NCBI GenBank assembly: GCA_947627135.1
Contig: CANQUV010000002.1
Span: 1-64,000 of the forward strand
DNA from: an uncultured Clostridia bacterium
GTDB taxonomy: Bacteria > Bacillota > Clostridia > Oscillospirales > Acutalibacteraceae
Length of the DNA: 64,000 bases
Direction of reading: 5' to 3'
Shown: piece after piece, positions 36,966 to 46,845 of the stretch
Numbering within the stretch: position 1 is the first letter of the stretch
How the letters are laid out: the number at the start of each line of letters is the position of its first letter
The notes under the pieces: generated by a model
Databases searched by the model: none
What the model saw: the letters and a program-made list of their open reading frames with translations, nothing else
What the model was told of the DNA's origin: nothing
Program-made: the position numbers and the translations under genes

Positions 36966-37997
36966 ATGACAATAGGAGAAAAAATACAGTTTCAGAGAAA
37001 GAAGCTTAATTTATCACAAGAACAGCTTGGACAAATGTTGTTTATAAGCAGACAAACAATCAGCCTTTGGGAAAAAGACCAAACATACCCCTCAATTGAA
37101 AATATAATAAAGTTAAAAGACATTTTTGGTGTAACCACAGATTCTCTTCTTTGTAATAATACTCAAAATCAAGAGTCTGAATTATTTCCTATCGAATCAT
37201 ATTCCTTTAAGTATTCTAAAGAAGTTGCATTAAATTTATTAAGAAATTTATTTTGGCATATAAACAAACGTAATATTATAATAAATGTTATACTTGCACT
37301 GTTGTTACTGGAAATCTATATTACAAATCAACAAAGTAAAACTTTTTCCTCAATATTACTGGGAGGTTTTATTGTAATTACGATTATAACTGTAAAGACT
37401 ATTATCACATATTTTAAATCCGAAACTGCAAATTTACGGAGAATTGTTGAAAATCAGTACGACTATGAAATTTATGACGATTATTTTATTTTGAAAATAT
37501 CATCAAATCAAGAGACTGTAAAATTTATAAAAGCTTATTTCTCTGATTTTAAAAGCACTATTGATATTGGAAAATATACATTTTGGAAGAACGACCTTAA
37601 TCAGTTATATATTATTGACAGGTCTGCAATTCCAATCGACTCTCAATTTTACAGAATTCTTACAAAACACAAGCAAGTTAATTTAACGACAGTATATAAA
37701 TTAAAATACAAAGTAATTTCCTTATCGCTTTTTATTGCTACTTTAATATCTATATATGCGGCATTATTTTGCTGCGCAGCAATTTTTGAATCTATGACAA
37801 ACTCGTTTAACACCAACATTAATGCTTTTTCTGATACAATGTGGATATTCTGGCTGTTTCTTCCTATTCCTGTTGCTTCTGTCATTTACGGATTTTATCT
37901 TAAATCCAAAGGATATAAATACAGGAAAAATGTAATTGCCGGATTTATTATCGCAGCACTGCTTTTAATATACGGATCGTTTTCTTTTATTATGTAA
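36966..37997 (+). CDS. Membrane-anchored XRE-family regulator
   Basis: 343 residues. The N-terminal HTH_3 domain (about 1-65) reads LNLSQEQLGQMLFISRQTISLWEKDQ, in part. The rest is membrane-associated, with helices near 110-145 and two or three more near 255-340 separated by a soluble block. Such proteins couple a membrane signal to repression. ATG 36966 is used because the HTH begins directly there. Palindromes at 36872-36896 are a likely own operator. It stands between the dlt-like operon and the glycan cluster and might control either. Confidence 0.82.
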   Translation: MTIGEKIQFQRKKLNLSQEQLGQMLFISRQTISLWEKDQTYPSIENIIKLKDIFGVTTDSLLCNNTQNQESELFPIESYSFKYSKEVALNLLRNLFWHINKRNIIINVILALLLLEIYITNQQSKTFSSILLGGFIVITIITVKTIITYFKSETANLRRIVENQYDYEIYDDYFILKISSNQETVKFIKAYFSDFKSTIDIGKYTFWKNDLNQLYIIDRSAIPIDSQFYRILTKHKQVNLTTVYKLKYKVISLSLFIATLISIYAALFCCAAIFESMTNSFNTNINAFSDTMWIFWLFLPIPVASVIYGFYLKSKGYKYRKNVIAGFIIAALLLIYGSFSFIM

Positions 37998-38114
37998 GAA
38001 ACTCAATAAAAAATATTAGATATTTCACACAAATACATTGACATAGAGCCTTTTTTAATAAAATTAAAAAATTCTTAATTTAAAAATAATTTGTTGCTTT
38101 AAATAATAAAAATC

Positions 38115-38140
38115 GGATAGACGGATTTCTCTGTCTAGCC
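38115..38140 (+). terminator. Weak hairpin terminator
   Basis: GG-TAGAC and GTCTA-CC pair with bulges, followed by T-rich sequence (CATTTTATTTTTT). It separates the XRE gene from the converging glycan cluster. Confidence 0.45.
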
Positions 38141-38208
38141 TTCATTTTATTTTTTATTAATTATTTTTACAATAATATATTATAAAGTAATTAATATTTT
38201 GAATATTG

Positions 38209-40110
38209 TTAGTAAACCTTATAAAAATTATAATCGCCAATTTGCACTACTCTATAAAGCATGGATAAATTGCTTTCTATATCCGCAGGTAAGGTGTTTT
38301 CCTTTGGAACAGCTATATAATCTACATCCATGTAGTTTTTCATAGCATATTGAAGTCTTTCCCAATTAAGATTTACTGGAGACACATAGATTCTCCAATC
38401 TGTCCAGCCGCCGAAAGTGAATCCATCACCAAGGAAAAGAATTTTTGAATTTTTATCAGGTATATTAATGATCATATTTTTATTAAGATTATCTACCCAA
38501 TACGGCATAACTTCAATAGAGGCAAGCGGCTGTCTTGTGTTATTGTAGAAAAAGTATTTTACTGTATCACGACAATTAAATACAGATACTGATGCAAGCA
38601 GACATACCAGCAAAACGCTTAACCATACTTTTATTTTTTCTTTCAAAACCTGCCCGTACAGTTTTGCTGTAAAAACCAAAATCCCAAGTAATAGAACAAC
38701 CACTGTTTCTACATGATATCTTGCATCTGCATATCCTACCAGAGCATACATAAATGTTTTTGCCGTATAAAACAAAATCATTGTAACTGTGGCTATGATC
38801 ATCTTTTTATTTTGCTTAATTAAGTCTTTATTTAATAACAACCTTACTATTATTGCTATAACTGCACAAATAAATATTATACCTGCACCCTGTGAACAAT
38901 TTAGCAAGCTTGAAAAAACATAACCGATTTTATTTTTTAACGCATCCAGCCATAACTGCGGAGCATTAAAAAGGGTAAGGGTAGAATCGCCGGGAATAAT
39001 TATACGGTTAGGGAATGTGGGAGATACAAGGAACATGGTTCCTGAATTATCCGAAGCCCAAACTGTTCCGATATTTATTAATGAGTAAATGATCCACGGC
39101 AGTGCAGCCAGAAAAGCACCGGATATATAAAATAGAAAACTCTTTATTCTTTTTCCCGGACGAATAAGAAGTATTACCAGGGCGCAAAATGCCGTTAATG
39201 CAAGACCGTCAAATCTTATTACCATTGTAATTCCGGCAGATAATCCTGCAAAAAACGCAAAATTGTTTTTTGCCTTTGGATTTAAGTACAGTTCAAGACA
39301 AATAAATATGCACAGTGTTGCAAAAAGAATATTTACAGGAATTGAACGGGCCGCACTAAGTTCACCTAAATATTGAATATTGGTAAACATAAAGAATGCT
39401 GCTAAATCTCCCGGCCATCTGAATTTTGTAAAATGTTTGCTTATATAAATAAACAATACCCCTGTATATAACATTATAAACAGGTTTATAAAAACTCCTG
39501 AATATCTTCCAAGACCCGTAATGATGTTTGTGATAAAAATAAGCAGCGGATAAAAATACGGAAATGAAATATTGTAGTCGCTTTCAATTACATATTGTCT
39601 TGTAGTTCCAACTTGTCCGAAATTATTAAAAAATGTTTCGGATATTTCATAATAGGAATAACTGTCAGCAGAAAACGCTCCCATATACTGCATAAGGTAA
39701 ATCAGACCAATGCCTAATCCTATTACCATCAAAATATCTGCAGCTTTTTCAAAAATACTGCCGTTACCTGCAATAATAAGTATTGCCGGTATGATTGCTC
39801 CTATAATTATTAATATACTGAAGCCTAATTGTGAAAAAAACTTTTCCGGCATCAACAAGGCGCCTATATCGTACAAAATCACCATAGATATAAAAGCCGA
39901 TCCACGCCGTCCAAACAAATCTAATTTAAGTTTGTTTTTTAAAAACCACTCCAGGGGCATTATTAAAATTACACCAAACAATGTTGTGCCTATACATCCT
40001 GCAACCGTACGGTTCGTTATTCCCTGATATACAACCGGAAGCAGCAAAAGTATTCCCAGAGTTATCGGATAACGTAAAACTGTGTTTATTATTCCTTTTA
40101 TTTTAAGCAT
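38209..40110 (-). CDS. GT-C type membrane glycosyltransferase-like protein
   Basis: 633 residues with about twelve to thirteen membrane helices. An early extracytoplasmic loop (about residues 145-190, DSYSYYEISE) resembles the acidic first loop of GT-C transferases of the GT39/ArnT type. A C-terminal soluble domain of about 100 residues follows. These enzymes use polyprenyl-phosphate sugars outside the membrane. Its start overlaps the end of the upstream GT2 gene by 8 nt. That GT2 may make the lipid-linked donor. Acceptor and sugar are unknown. Confidence 0.7.
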   Translation of the reverse strand: MLKIKGIINTVLRYPITLGILLLLPVVYQGITNRTVAGCIGTTLFGVILIMPLEWFLKNKLKLDLFGRRGSAFISMVILYDIGALLMPEKFFSQLGFSILIIIGAIIPAILIIAGNGSIFEKAADILMVIGLGIGLIYLMQYMGAFSADSYSYYEISETFFNNFGQVGTTRQYVIESDYNISFPYFYPLLIFITNIITGLGRYSGVFINLFIMLYTGVLFIYISKHFTKFRWPGDLAAFFMFTNIQYLGELSAARSIPVNILFATLCIFICLELYLNPKAKNNFAFFAGLSAGITMVIRFDGLALTAFCALVILLIRPGKRIKSFLFYISGAFLAALPWIIYSLINIGTVWASDNSGTMFLVSPTFPNRIIIPGDSTLTLFNAPQLWLDALKNKIGYVFSSLLNCSQGAGIIFICAVIAIIVRLLLNKDLIKQNKKMIIATVTMILFYTAKTFMYALVGYADARYHVETVVVLLLGILVFTAKLYGQVLKEKIKVWLSVLLVCLLASVSVFNCRDTVKYFFYNNTRQPLASIEVMPYWVDNLNKNMIINIPDKNSKILFLGDGFTFGGWTDWRIYVSPVNLNWERLQYAMKNYMDVDYIAVPKENTLPADIESNLSMLYRVVQIGDYNFYKVY

Positions 40111-40894
40111 TGTATTTTCCTCTCATATTTCTTAACAATATTTTGAAAAGTTCGCTGTTTCCTTTAAAAAAACTTATTTTCGTAGGAGTTTTTCCTTTTT
40201 TGGGGTATGCTCGTGTTACAGGAATTTCGCATGCCTTATAGCCAAGCTGTGTTGCCCGTACGGATAAATATGCTAAAAGTTCATAGGTCACAAAAATATC
40301 CCTTAAAGGCTGAACACGCTTATCTGTCAAATACCTTGCCGAATATGCCCGGTATGCGTTGGTGGTATCTGTAAACCTTTGTTTTGCCGTTAATGAGATA
40401 ATGGGAGCGTGTATGAGTTTTACCGACAACAAGCGTATAAACGGAGTGTTGATCGCTTTTCCGCCTTTTATAAATCTTGAACCTTGAATCAAATCATAAC
40501 CCTGTTCCAGCTTTTCAATAAATCGAGGTACATCTTCAATACTGTCTTTGTTATTTCCGTCGATCGTAATTATACCTTTGTAACCACGTTCAAGCGCCCA
40601 CCAAATTCCCATTCTTAATTGTGCACCCTGTTTTCCTTTGTCGCACTTTATAAGCAGAGTGTTGACTGCTAACTTTTTCAGACTATTTTCCTCCGTACAG
40701 CCGTCTGTGGAACCGCCGTCGCAAATAACAATATCCGCATAATTAGAAACATTATGCTCAAATGCCCGCTGCAATTCTGCTTTGATCCGCTCTCCCTCAT
40801 TGATGATCGGTATCAGCAAAACATAATCTTTGCTTTTTGTTGCAAACTCTTTACATTCAAATCCGGGAACTCCCGGCTGCGGTTTGTAAAACAC
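40103..40894 (-). CDS. GT2 glycosyltransferase (polyprenyl-phosphate type)
   Basis: 263 residues, GT-A fold. The nucleotide-sugar site is seen in DIVICDGGSTDG, the metal-binding DxD-like element in ITIDGNNKDS and the acceptor-side GSRFIKGG. There are no clear membrane helices. The protein resembles dolichol/undecaprenyl-phosphate sugar synthases. It overlaps the GT-C gene by 8 nt, suggesting that it charges the lipid carrier which the GT-C protein uses. Confidence 0.85.
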   Translation of the reverse strand: MFYKPQPGVPGFECKEFATKSKDYVLLIPIINEGERIKAELQRAFEHNVSNYADIVICDGGSTDGCTEENSLKKLAVNTLLIKCDKGKQGAQLRMGIWWALERGYKGIITIDGNNKDSIEDVPRFIEKLEQGYDLIQGSRFIKGGKAINTPFIRLLSVKLIHAPIISLTAKQRFTDTTNAYRAYSARYLTDKRVQPLRDIFVTYELLAYLSVRATQLGYKACEIPVTRAYPKKGKTPTKISFFKGNSELFKILLRNMRGKYNA

Positions 40895-40985
40895 TCTTCT
40901 ATCTCACCTTTATTCTATTGGGATTTTTGTTATATAATATGATTTTCTTATATCATTAAGAAGTGATCGTTCAAAAAATGATCGT

Positions 40986-41780
40986 TCAGCATACCTTAAA
41001 AACTTCTTTGATATAGTTCATTATTTCTTCTATATCGGAAACCGTATTTTGTTTTTCCATTTCTATGGATACATAACCTTTGTATCCTTCTGTATTCAAA
41101 AGTTGATTCAGTTCCTTATGCATAGACCGTTTCTGTATTCTTTTTAATCCCGGTTCACTTATATGTATGTGATTGATATACTTTACCTGCCCTGATAAAC
41201 TGCTTATAGATTCTGCGTTATGTATCATTGTTCCAATATCAAGATTCAGAAGAAAACCTTTTGAGTTTACCTCTTTAATAAGCTCAAGTGCAGAAGATGT
41301 ACTATTGATAAAATTAGTGTTATAAATCGGGGGATTTGCTTCCATTCCGATTACAGTTCCTTTTTCTTCTGCATAATCTCCTAATTCTCTAAAAAACGAA
41401 ACGGCTGTATTTTTGTCAGCACCTTCAGGCATATTACGGTTACGGGGACATCCGAAAACCAGATTTTTACACCCGATTGCAGCCGCAAAATCTATTGCTT
41501 TCTTTGTATAATCAAAAAGTACCTTCCGTTCTTGTTCGGTTCCGAAAAGTTTCTCGTTTCTGCCAAACCATATTGATTGCATAGATGAAACTAAAAAGCC
41601 GTATTTCTGCATTAAATCGAAACTCCATTTTTCTGCATCAATCAGTCTTTCATACGGCTGCTGGGGAAATATTCTTGTGGGAGCAATTTCAAGTCCGCTG
41701 TAATTGTACTTCTGCATCAGCTTATAGACCTGACTGTTCATATCATCATTCCATGCAATATTTGATATTGATAGTTTCAC
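40986..41780 (-). CDS. TIM-barrel sugar isomerase/epimerase-like protein
   Basis: About 264 residues of the AP-endonuclease-2/xylose-isomerase-like family. YSGLEIAPTRIF, a metal-site GMEANPP, NLDIGTMIHN and YVSIEMEK follow the usual order of metal-binding Glu, Asp and His residues. GTG 41780 is chosen because GGGGG lies six bases upstream; it overlaps the SDR stop by 4 nt. Within a surface-glycan cluster it probably converts a sugar or inositol precursor; the substrate is not known. A GATCGTTCA direct repeat follows the gene. Confidence 0.78.
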   Translation of the reverse strand: MKLSISNIAWNDDMNSQVYKLMQKYNYSGLEIAPTRIFPQQPYERLIDAEKWSFDLMQKYGFLVSSMQSIWFGRNEKLFGTEQERKVLFDYTKKAIDFAAAIGCKNLVFGCPRNRNMPEGADKNTAVSFFRELGDYAEEKGTVIGMEANPPIYNTNFINSTSSALELIKEVNSKGFLLNLDIGTMIHNAESISSLSGQVKYINHIHISEPGLKRIQKRSMHKELNQLLNTEGYKGYVSIEMEKQNTVSDIEEIMNYIKEVFKVC

Positions 41781-42724
41781 TTTAATCCCCCGTTCAGTGC
41801 TGTGCATTCATCGATCACATAACGCTTGATATCCTGTAATAAAAAATCCTTATTTAACAAATAACCGTTATTTCCTTCTAAAATATCGGCATACTTTGTT
41901 TTTAAATTATATTGTAAAACATTTTCGCTGATCTCATTGTCAAATTCTGAATTTTCAAGGTAACGATAAAGCTCCTTTACGGAAACAGGCTCTGTTACTA
42001 CATTAAGAAGTCTTATCTTTTTAGAAAGTGCCGATGTTATCAAGTTCCATAAAAGTTCAAGATTAAAAAATTGATAAACATTTCGGCTGTCGGTAAAGTT
42101 CAATGCACTGAAACCTGCTTTTTTAAAGTAATCAATAAGCTTTACACGCTCATCGTTTGTCAAATCCCTGCATTTATAAAAACCGTTATCTTGGAGGAAA
42201 TAATATGAGGCTATGCTTTTATCCTGACTATAAAGCTGAACATACTTTTCCTGCTTTAATAGTTTAGGTATGAAATGTATATAATCATATATAAAATTCT
42301 TTTTTAGATTTTGTCCGTATAATGCCGGAAGTCTTACGATCAGAAAATCTTCAAAATCAGATCGTACCCACTCCTCCAAATACAGCCTGTTTTTTCCGTA
42401 TGCAGGCAGTTTGCTTTTATCAATAACAGTATCTTCGTCGCCTTCTGAAATTTTATCGTAAACTGCCACTGTTGAAATTAAAACAAGTCTTTTGGGATTT
42501 ATTTTTTTTATATTTTCAATGGCGTTTTTAATTAATTCTAAATCGGCATCCGGATTTGAATTAGCTAAAAACATTTCAGCTCTTACACCTGAATAAACAA
42601 GCAAATCAGGAGATTTTAAGAAAGCTTCTTCTATATTTTTACTGTTAAACAATCCGTCAAATTTATGGCTATTGGCAATATTTGATCCCACAAAACCGGT
42701 ATATCCTACTAAAAAGCTTTTCAT
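41777..42724 (-). CDS. NAD-dependent epimerase/dehydratase (extended SDR)
   Basis: 315 residues. The Rossmann loop is VGYTGFVGSN near the N-terminus, and LVLISTVAVYD holds the active-site Ser/Thr. The catalytic block reads YGKNRLYLEEW, with Arg where most extended SDRs have the Lys of YxxxK, so activity should be tested. It overlaps the TIM-barrel gene by 4 nt. It probably modifies a nucleotide sugar for the cluster. Confidence 0.8.
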   Translation of the reverse strand: MKSFLVGYTGFVGSNIANSHKFDGLFNSKNIEEAFLKSPDLLVYSGVRAEMFLANSNPDADLELIKNAIENIKKINPKRLVLISTVAVYDKISEGDEDTVIDKSKLPAYGKNRLYLEEWVRSDFEDFLIVRLPALYGQNLKKNFIYDYIHFIPKLLKQEKYVQLYSQDKSIASYYFLQDNGFYKCRDLTNDERVKLIDYFKKAGFSALNFTDSRNVYQFFNLELLWNLITSALSKKIRLLNVVTEPVSVKELYRYLENSEFDNEISENVLQYNLKTKYADILEGNNGYLLNKDFLLQDIKRYVIDECTALNGGLK

Positions 42725-42909
42725 AATTTTACAATCCTTTTCTATATTGTCAACGTTTCTGCAAATAAAGTATAATTAATTTTTGAAAAAGTTAATTTCT
42801 GCATCGGCTCTGCTTAACGGAAAACGATGCTGAAATATAATAAGTATAATTTCTGATAATAATTTATATTTTAATTATCTATTAAAATTCTTTAAAAAAT
42901 TTATCTGCT

Positions 42910-43854
42910 TTATCTGCGGCTGTTTGTAACTTTTTCAATTCCCTCTATAACATATTCCTGCTTTTTAAACAGCAGCTTTAACAACAGGGAAGCATACTTT
43001 ATCAGAATAGTGAAAACAATAAAAATTCCTAAAAAGCCTACCCCTAAAAACAGCATTGTTGACGTCCAGCCTTGAACAGGTTGTCCCATAAAAAATATAT
43101 ATCCTGTGTAAATCCCCACTGCAATTGTGAATAACATCATAATGCAGGTAAGTATCATTGAAACTTTATATCCGAAATTTGTAAAAAGAATAATTGAATC
43201 AAAAGCAAGTTCCCTGCGCATTCCTATTTCATCGGCATCTCTGACATTATTCTTTTCGGCAGTATAATATATTGTTTCTGACTTTAATCCGCAGCGTGCA
43301 TAAGTTGCCTTTCTGTACGGAATTGCTGCGTTCATTGATTTTGCTCGGTTTATTCCTCTTCTTGAAATAATTCGGAATGTTTCTGATTTAAGCTGATATT
43401 TATAGTCGCCGAATCTGTTGAACACTTTATAAAAGGTTTTTGATGACGCTGATGTTTTGCGGTTGGAGGCTGATACAAAGTCAAATCCTTTTAATGATTT
43501 TTCATAAACATCAAATATAAGTGACTTTTCAAAATTTGCGGCAACATTATCAAATTCGTACACAAAATCTCCGATTGCTAAATCTACACCTGCACGCATC
43601 GAAGATTCCAATCCATGATAATATCCCATGTGAACTATTGTTAAAGCCATTGTTTTTATTTCAGAAACAATGGCTTTCAGCTTGCTGACGGATTCATCTG
43701 TGGAAGCATCGTCTACTATTATAAGTTCGTACTGTTCAAAATGCTCATTAAGGCAGTCATCTACCGTTTTCAGAAAATTTACCGCTGTATTTTCATTATT
43801 GTGTATATAAACAACTGCCGAAATATAGTTTTTCTCTTTATTAATCGTTTGCAT
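42910..43854 (-). CDS. GT2 glycosyltransferase with C-terminal membrane helices
   Basis: 314 residues. The GT-A domain shows LIIVDDASTDES, GYYHGLESSMRAGVDLA (in part) and EFDN at the DxD position. Two C-terminal membrane helices (about 230-255 and 265-295) follow, as in the ArnC/GtrB layout. ATG 43854 is chosen because GGAGG lies seven bases upstream; it overlaps the upstream FAD gene by 14 nt. It probably loads a sugar on a lipid carrier. Confidence 0.83.
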   Translation of the reverse strand: MQTINKEKNYISAVVYIHNNENTAVNFLKTVDDCLNEHFEQYELIIVDDASTDESVSKLKAIVSEIKTMALTIVHMGYYHGLESSMRAGVDLAIGDFVYEFDNVAANFEKSLIFDVYEKSLKGFDFVSASNRKTSASSKTFYKVFNRFGDYKYQLKSETFRIISRRGINRAKSMNAAIPYRKATYARCGLKSETIYYTAEKNNVRDADEIGMRRELAFDSIILFTNFGYKVSMILTCIMMLFTIAVGIYTGYIFFMGQPVQGWTSTMLFLGVGFLGIFIVFTILIKYASLLLKLLFKKQEYVIEGIEKVTNSRR

Positions 43855-45004
43855 CAAGTACCTCCAATAAATCGTAAACCGTATTGATTTTTCCTGATAA
43901 TACACTGATAAACACCGGTTTTTCCGAATGTTTTCGTATTAGTGTGGGCCTTGAATCATCAATTTCAGACGCCATAAGGATAGGTTTCATTGAAAAAAGC
44001 GATTTTTCATATTCAAACTTATAGGTGTCTTTAAGATACTTTCTTGCCATTGATGACATGGATTCCCAAGCTGTTCTCGGCTTTGACGGACAGTCGTTAC
44101 AATTTCCCAGCCTTTCAGGTGAACAAAAATTTCCGCATTTTTTTTGACATTCAAATACGGGAACCTCATCATAAGAAGTTTCATGCGGAGTAAATGTAAC
44201 TGATGTCAATGAATGATATCCGGTTTTCCCGAAAGGCATTATCGAAAAAAAAGGCCCATCCATAACTGTTATTCCCACATCTTTTAATTTGTCGTTTACC
44301 CTGCAAAGTATTATTTCACAAAGCTCATACTTGATTTTAAAGGGTTCGGCTTTGAACATTTTATTGATTTGATTTGTTGATGCATAAGTTGCATTAAGAA
44401 CAAAACCGGATAAAAAATCACCATGATTTGTGTGTATTATAAATCTGTCCGATTCCTTTTCTATTTCTTTTAAATCTGTTTTATAAAGAATTTTAATGTT
44501 TTTATATTCACTGATTTTTTCCAGATAATAATCCTTCAAAATTTGAGCGTCGTATGTGTATTCCTTGGTCAAAAACGCACCGTCACACATATCGTCATTA
44601 AAATACCGTGATACAGGTACCTCTTCACACATAATATCAGCAGCTTCGCAGAATTTTTTAAACTGCTCGCCGTTTGTCCATGAAAAACACTTGCTTGTGG
44701 CATATATTTTATCAAACTCAGATAAAATACAAAAGCTGAAATCTTCATTAAACCTATTAAAATAATGTGCGGATTTTATTGCGGTTGAGTACGAACGAGG
44801 GTAGTGATAACCCATGTGAACCCTTGCCTGATTAATATAGGTAGCCCGTTTGAATGCTTCGTCATCACATTCTAACACAAGAATATTTTCTCCCTTTTCT
44901 CCACAATGTAATGCACTGTATAAACCGTATAAACCCGCACCGATTATAATTTTATCATAGCGCAGTATATTATCATTCAAAATATATTTTCCTTCCTTAT
45001 ACAT
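43841..45004 (-). CDS. FAD-dependent oxidoreductase of the glycan cluster
   Basis: About 387 residues, DAO-type flavoprotein. The FAD loop is IIIGAGLYGLYSA, and RVHMGYHYPRS resembles enzymes acting on a sugar or amino-acid moiety in surface-polysaccharide clusters. Near residues 285-305 there is a cluster of five cysteines (spacing C-x3-C-x3-C-x7-C-x2-C) that may bind metal. The start is uncertain: ATG 45004 has little ribosome-binding support, while a TTG about 33 nt further in lies behind AAGGAAGG. It overlaps the GT2 gene by 14 nt. Confidence 0.72.
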   Translation of the reverse strand: MYKEGKYILNDNILRYDKIIIGAGLYGLYSALHCGEKGENILVLECDDEAFKRATYINQARVHMGYHYPRSYSTAIKSAHYFNRFNEDFSFCILSEFDKIYATSKCFSWTNGEQFKKFCEAADIMCEEVPVSRYFNDDMCDGAFLTKEYTYDAQILKDYYLEKISEYKNIKILYKTDLKEIEKESDRFIIHTNHGDFLSGFVLNATYASTNQINKMFKAEPFKIKYELCEIILCRVNDKLKDVGITVMDGPFFSIMPFGKTGYHSLTSVTFTPHETSYDEVPVFECQKKCGNFCSPERLGNCNDCPSKPRTAWESMSSMARKYLKDTYKFEYEKSLFSMKPILMASEIDDSRPTLIRKHSEKPVFISVLSGKINTVYDLLEVLDAND

Positions 45005-45296
45005 TTTAACAAATATACAAAATTTTTTATCAGTCACCATGCAAAACAGGAAATTCTGCTGGTTATTGACCATATTAATGCACATATTAATTCTACTCAA
45101 TTAAATGTATATTGTCAAGTGTACCACAGTTCTGACAATTGTAGCTATAATCGCAAAAAGCAGAGTTACTAATATTTTCTTATTATTGTTTTATTCAATA
45201 CTTTCTTTATATTTTTATAGCTTGTTTTTCTTTATATTCAATTCTATTTACAATTAACTTTGCGGTATTTATAATATATATATTTGAAATATAATT

Positions 45297-45762
45297 AACA
45301 TATATAATTTTTAATCAGAAAATAAAAGCTGACAAATATAATGTTAAAATCTGCTATGAAAATAACATCATCCTTTCATGCTGTTATCTTTCAAGCTTTT
45401 ATTTTGAATATATTAAAAATAAGCATAAATGTAATTATACTTTACACAAATATGGTTTTATTGTTTGTGTCAGCTCTGAACGTCCTTTTGACAGATACTG
45501 TCATTTGTATTATGGTTGCAGCTGCCTCATACACTTTAGATATAATAGACATAAATCAATATTTAAAGCATTGAATAATTCGGAAGCTGTTATACAACAT
45601 AATGAGGCGGATATTTTCACATGGATCCCTTTAGAATATGATGTACAATTAACCTACGGAGCAGATAAGGTAACATTTTCATCTTATCTTTCAAATCTAA
45701 AAAAGGATATTGATGATTGGACTTACAAAAAAATATCAGACAGCAAGAAAAATAACATATAA
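45297..45762 (+). pseudogene. Startless open frame, probable gene remnant
   Basis: About 155 codons stay open with coding-like composition (ADIFTWIPLEYDVQLTYG near the end) but have no ATG and no ribosome binding site. The frame ends before a strong terminator at 45781. No family was recognised. It may be the 3' part of a decayed gene or a gene with a frameshift in its lost 5' end. Upstream, 45101-45296 is AT-rich DNA with nothing visible. Confidence 0.35.
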
Positions 45763-45780
45763 ATCATTTTTTCAAAACAT

Positions 45781-45818
45781 AACCACCTAAGCTTAAAAAT
45801 TAAGCTTAGGTGGTTTTT
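45781..45818. terminator. Bidirectional terminator
   Basis: A perfect 16-bp stem AACCACCTAAGCTTAA with an AAA loop and a T5 run on the + side. It separates the remnant on the + strand from the methyltransferase stop on the other. Confidence 0.88.
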
Positions 45819-45819
45819 A

Positions 45820-46578
45820 TTATTTTTGTGCAATTATCAGATATCTGTGAATCGTTCCGTCAATAGAACCGTTTTTCCTTAAAATGTCTTCTGCTTCCAG
45901 CAAACGATCAAAACATCTTTCAACAGAAAAATCAGGAAATTCCCATTCTATTATTTTTGCAAACCATACAAGTGCGCCCGTATCAAAAAATTTTATAAGT
46001 CTGAAAGCTTCTTCCCCACGCAAAACTTTAAATCCTTGCCTTAAAAACAATTTAGTTTGGGCTTTCAGATTAGCTTTCGGAAAAGGTCTTGGTGTATTCG
46101 GCAACAGCAAATTTATTAGCTCTCTGTCATTTTCATCTCCTACCTGCTCTGTTATAAAAATTCCTTTTTGTTTAAGTGTTCGATATAATTCTGCAACATC
46201 ATAATTTCCGTGCCTGTTAATGATTATTTCAAAACTGTTGTCATCAAACGGCATTTTATTGTATTGATTCATTTCATAAAAATTTATACCTAAAGGCAAA
46301 AGTTTCTTTTTACATAAATTTACATTAGGCAAATATCCTTCTGTTGCACTTGTATTATGAAACGGATGATGTAATGACAGAAGAAATTCTCCTCCGCCTG
46401 TGTCAATGTCCAACATCGAAAAATCACTTTTCAAATAAGACCGGATTATTTTCTCATAATCCCACGGCAAATCCGTTTCTTCTGTAAAACGACCGCCTAT
46501 ATGTGAAAAATCCCATCCTTTTATATGTGCCGATTTTTCCTCTGATATCCATATTTCTTTTAATATGTTTTTGTTCAT
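45820..46578 (-). CDS. Class I SAM-dependent methyltransferase
   Basis: 252 residues. The SAM-binding motif I is MLDIDTGGGEFLLSL, motif II is near NQYNKMPFDDNSFEIIINRHG (in part) and EQVGDEND follows. A C-terminal helical part resembles small-molecule methyltransferases. AAGGAG precedes ATG 46578. Its leader (46615-46682) can fold in two mutually exclusive ways. It is monocistronic, between a terminator and a long AT-rich region. Substrate unknown. Confidence 0.83.
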   Translation of the reverse strand: MNKNILKEIWISEEKSAHIKGWDFSHIGGRFTEETDLPWDYEKIIRSYLKSDFSMLDIDTGGGEFLLSLHHPFHNTSATEGYLPNVNLCKKKLLPLGINFYEMNQYNKMPFDDNSFEIIINRHGNYDVAELYRTLKQKGIFITEQVGDENDRELINLLLPNTPRPFPKANLKAQTKLFLRQGFKVLRGEEAFRLIKFFDTGALVWFAKIIEWEFPDFSVERCFDRLLEAEDILRKNGSIDGTIHRYLIIAQK

Positions 46579-46614
46579 TATTAACTACTCCTTTATCACT
46601 TGAATGTTTCATAA

Positions 46615-46682
46615 GGTGCAGTTAACTGACAACATAAATTTTACTCGGTACAATCTGTTGTCAGATTTACAACTGCACCGAG
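46615..46682 (-). promoter_or_regulatory. Possibly bistable RNA leader of the methyltransferase
   Basis: Read on the - strand, CTCGGTGCA can pair with TGTACCGAG around a small ATCTG-ACAA-CAGAT hairpin. Alternatively, GGTGCAGTT can pair with AACTGCACC around a perfect TGACAACA/TGTTGTCA stem. The two folds share GGTGCA and exclude each other, as in riboswitches and attenuators. It lies 37 nt before the methyltransferase ATG. No known riboswitch family was recognised. Confidence 0.5.
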
Positions 46683-46845
46683 CAGCTACCTCGTAAATAA
46701 TTCATAAGTTATGTTCCTTTCAAAAATTAAATTATAATTCTTAAAATGATTATATCAAAACTTAATGATATTTTCAACAAATCTTGTTATAAGCCTTTCA
46801 TAAATAAGTTATAACATTATGTTTTTCATAATATTAAATGCTCTT

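Noticed and set aside
45341-45574. Hydrophobic 77-codon frame on the + strand
   Set aside because: It is out of frame with the longer coding-like remnant at 45297-45762 and has no ribosome binding site.
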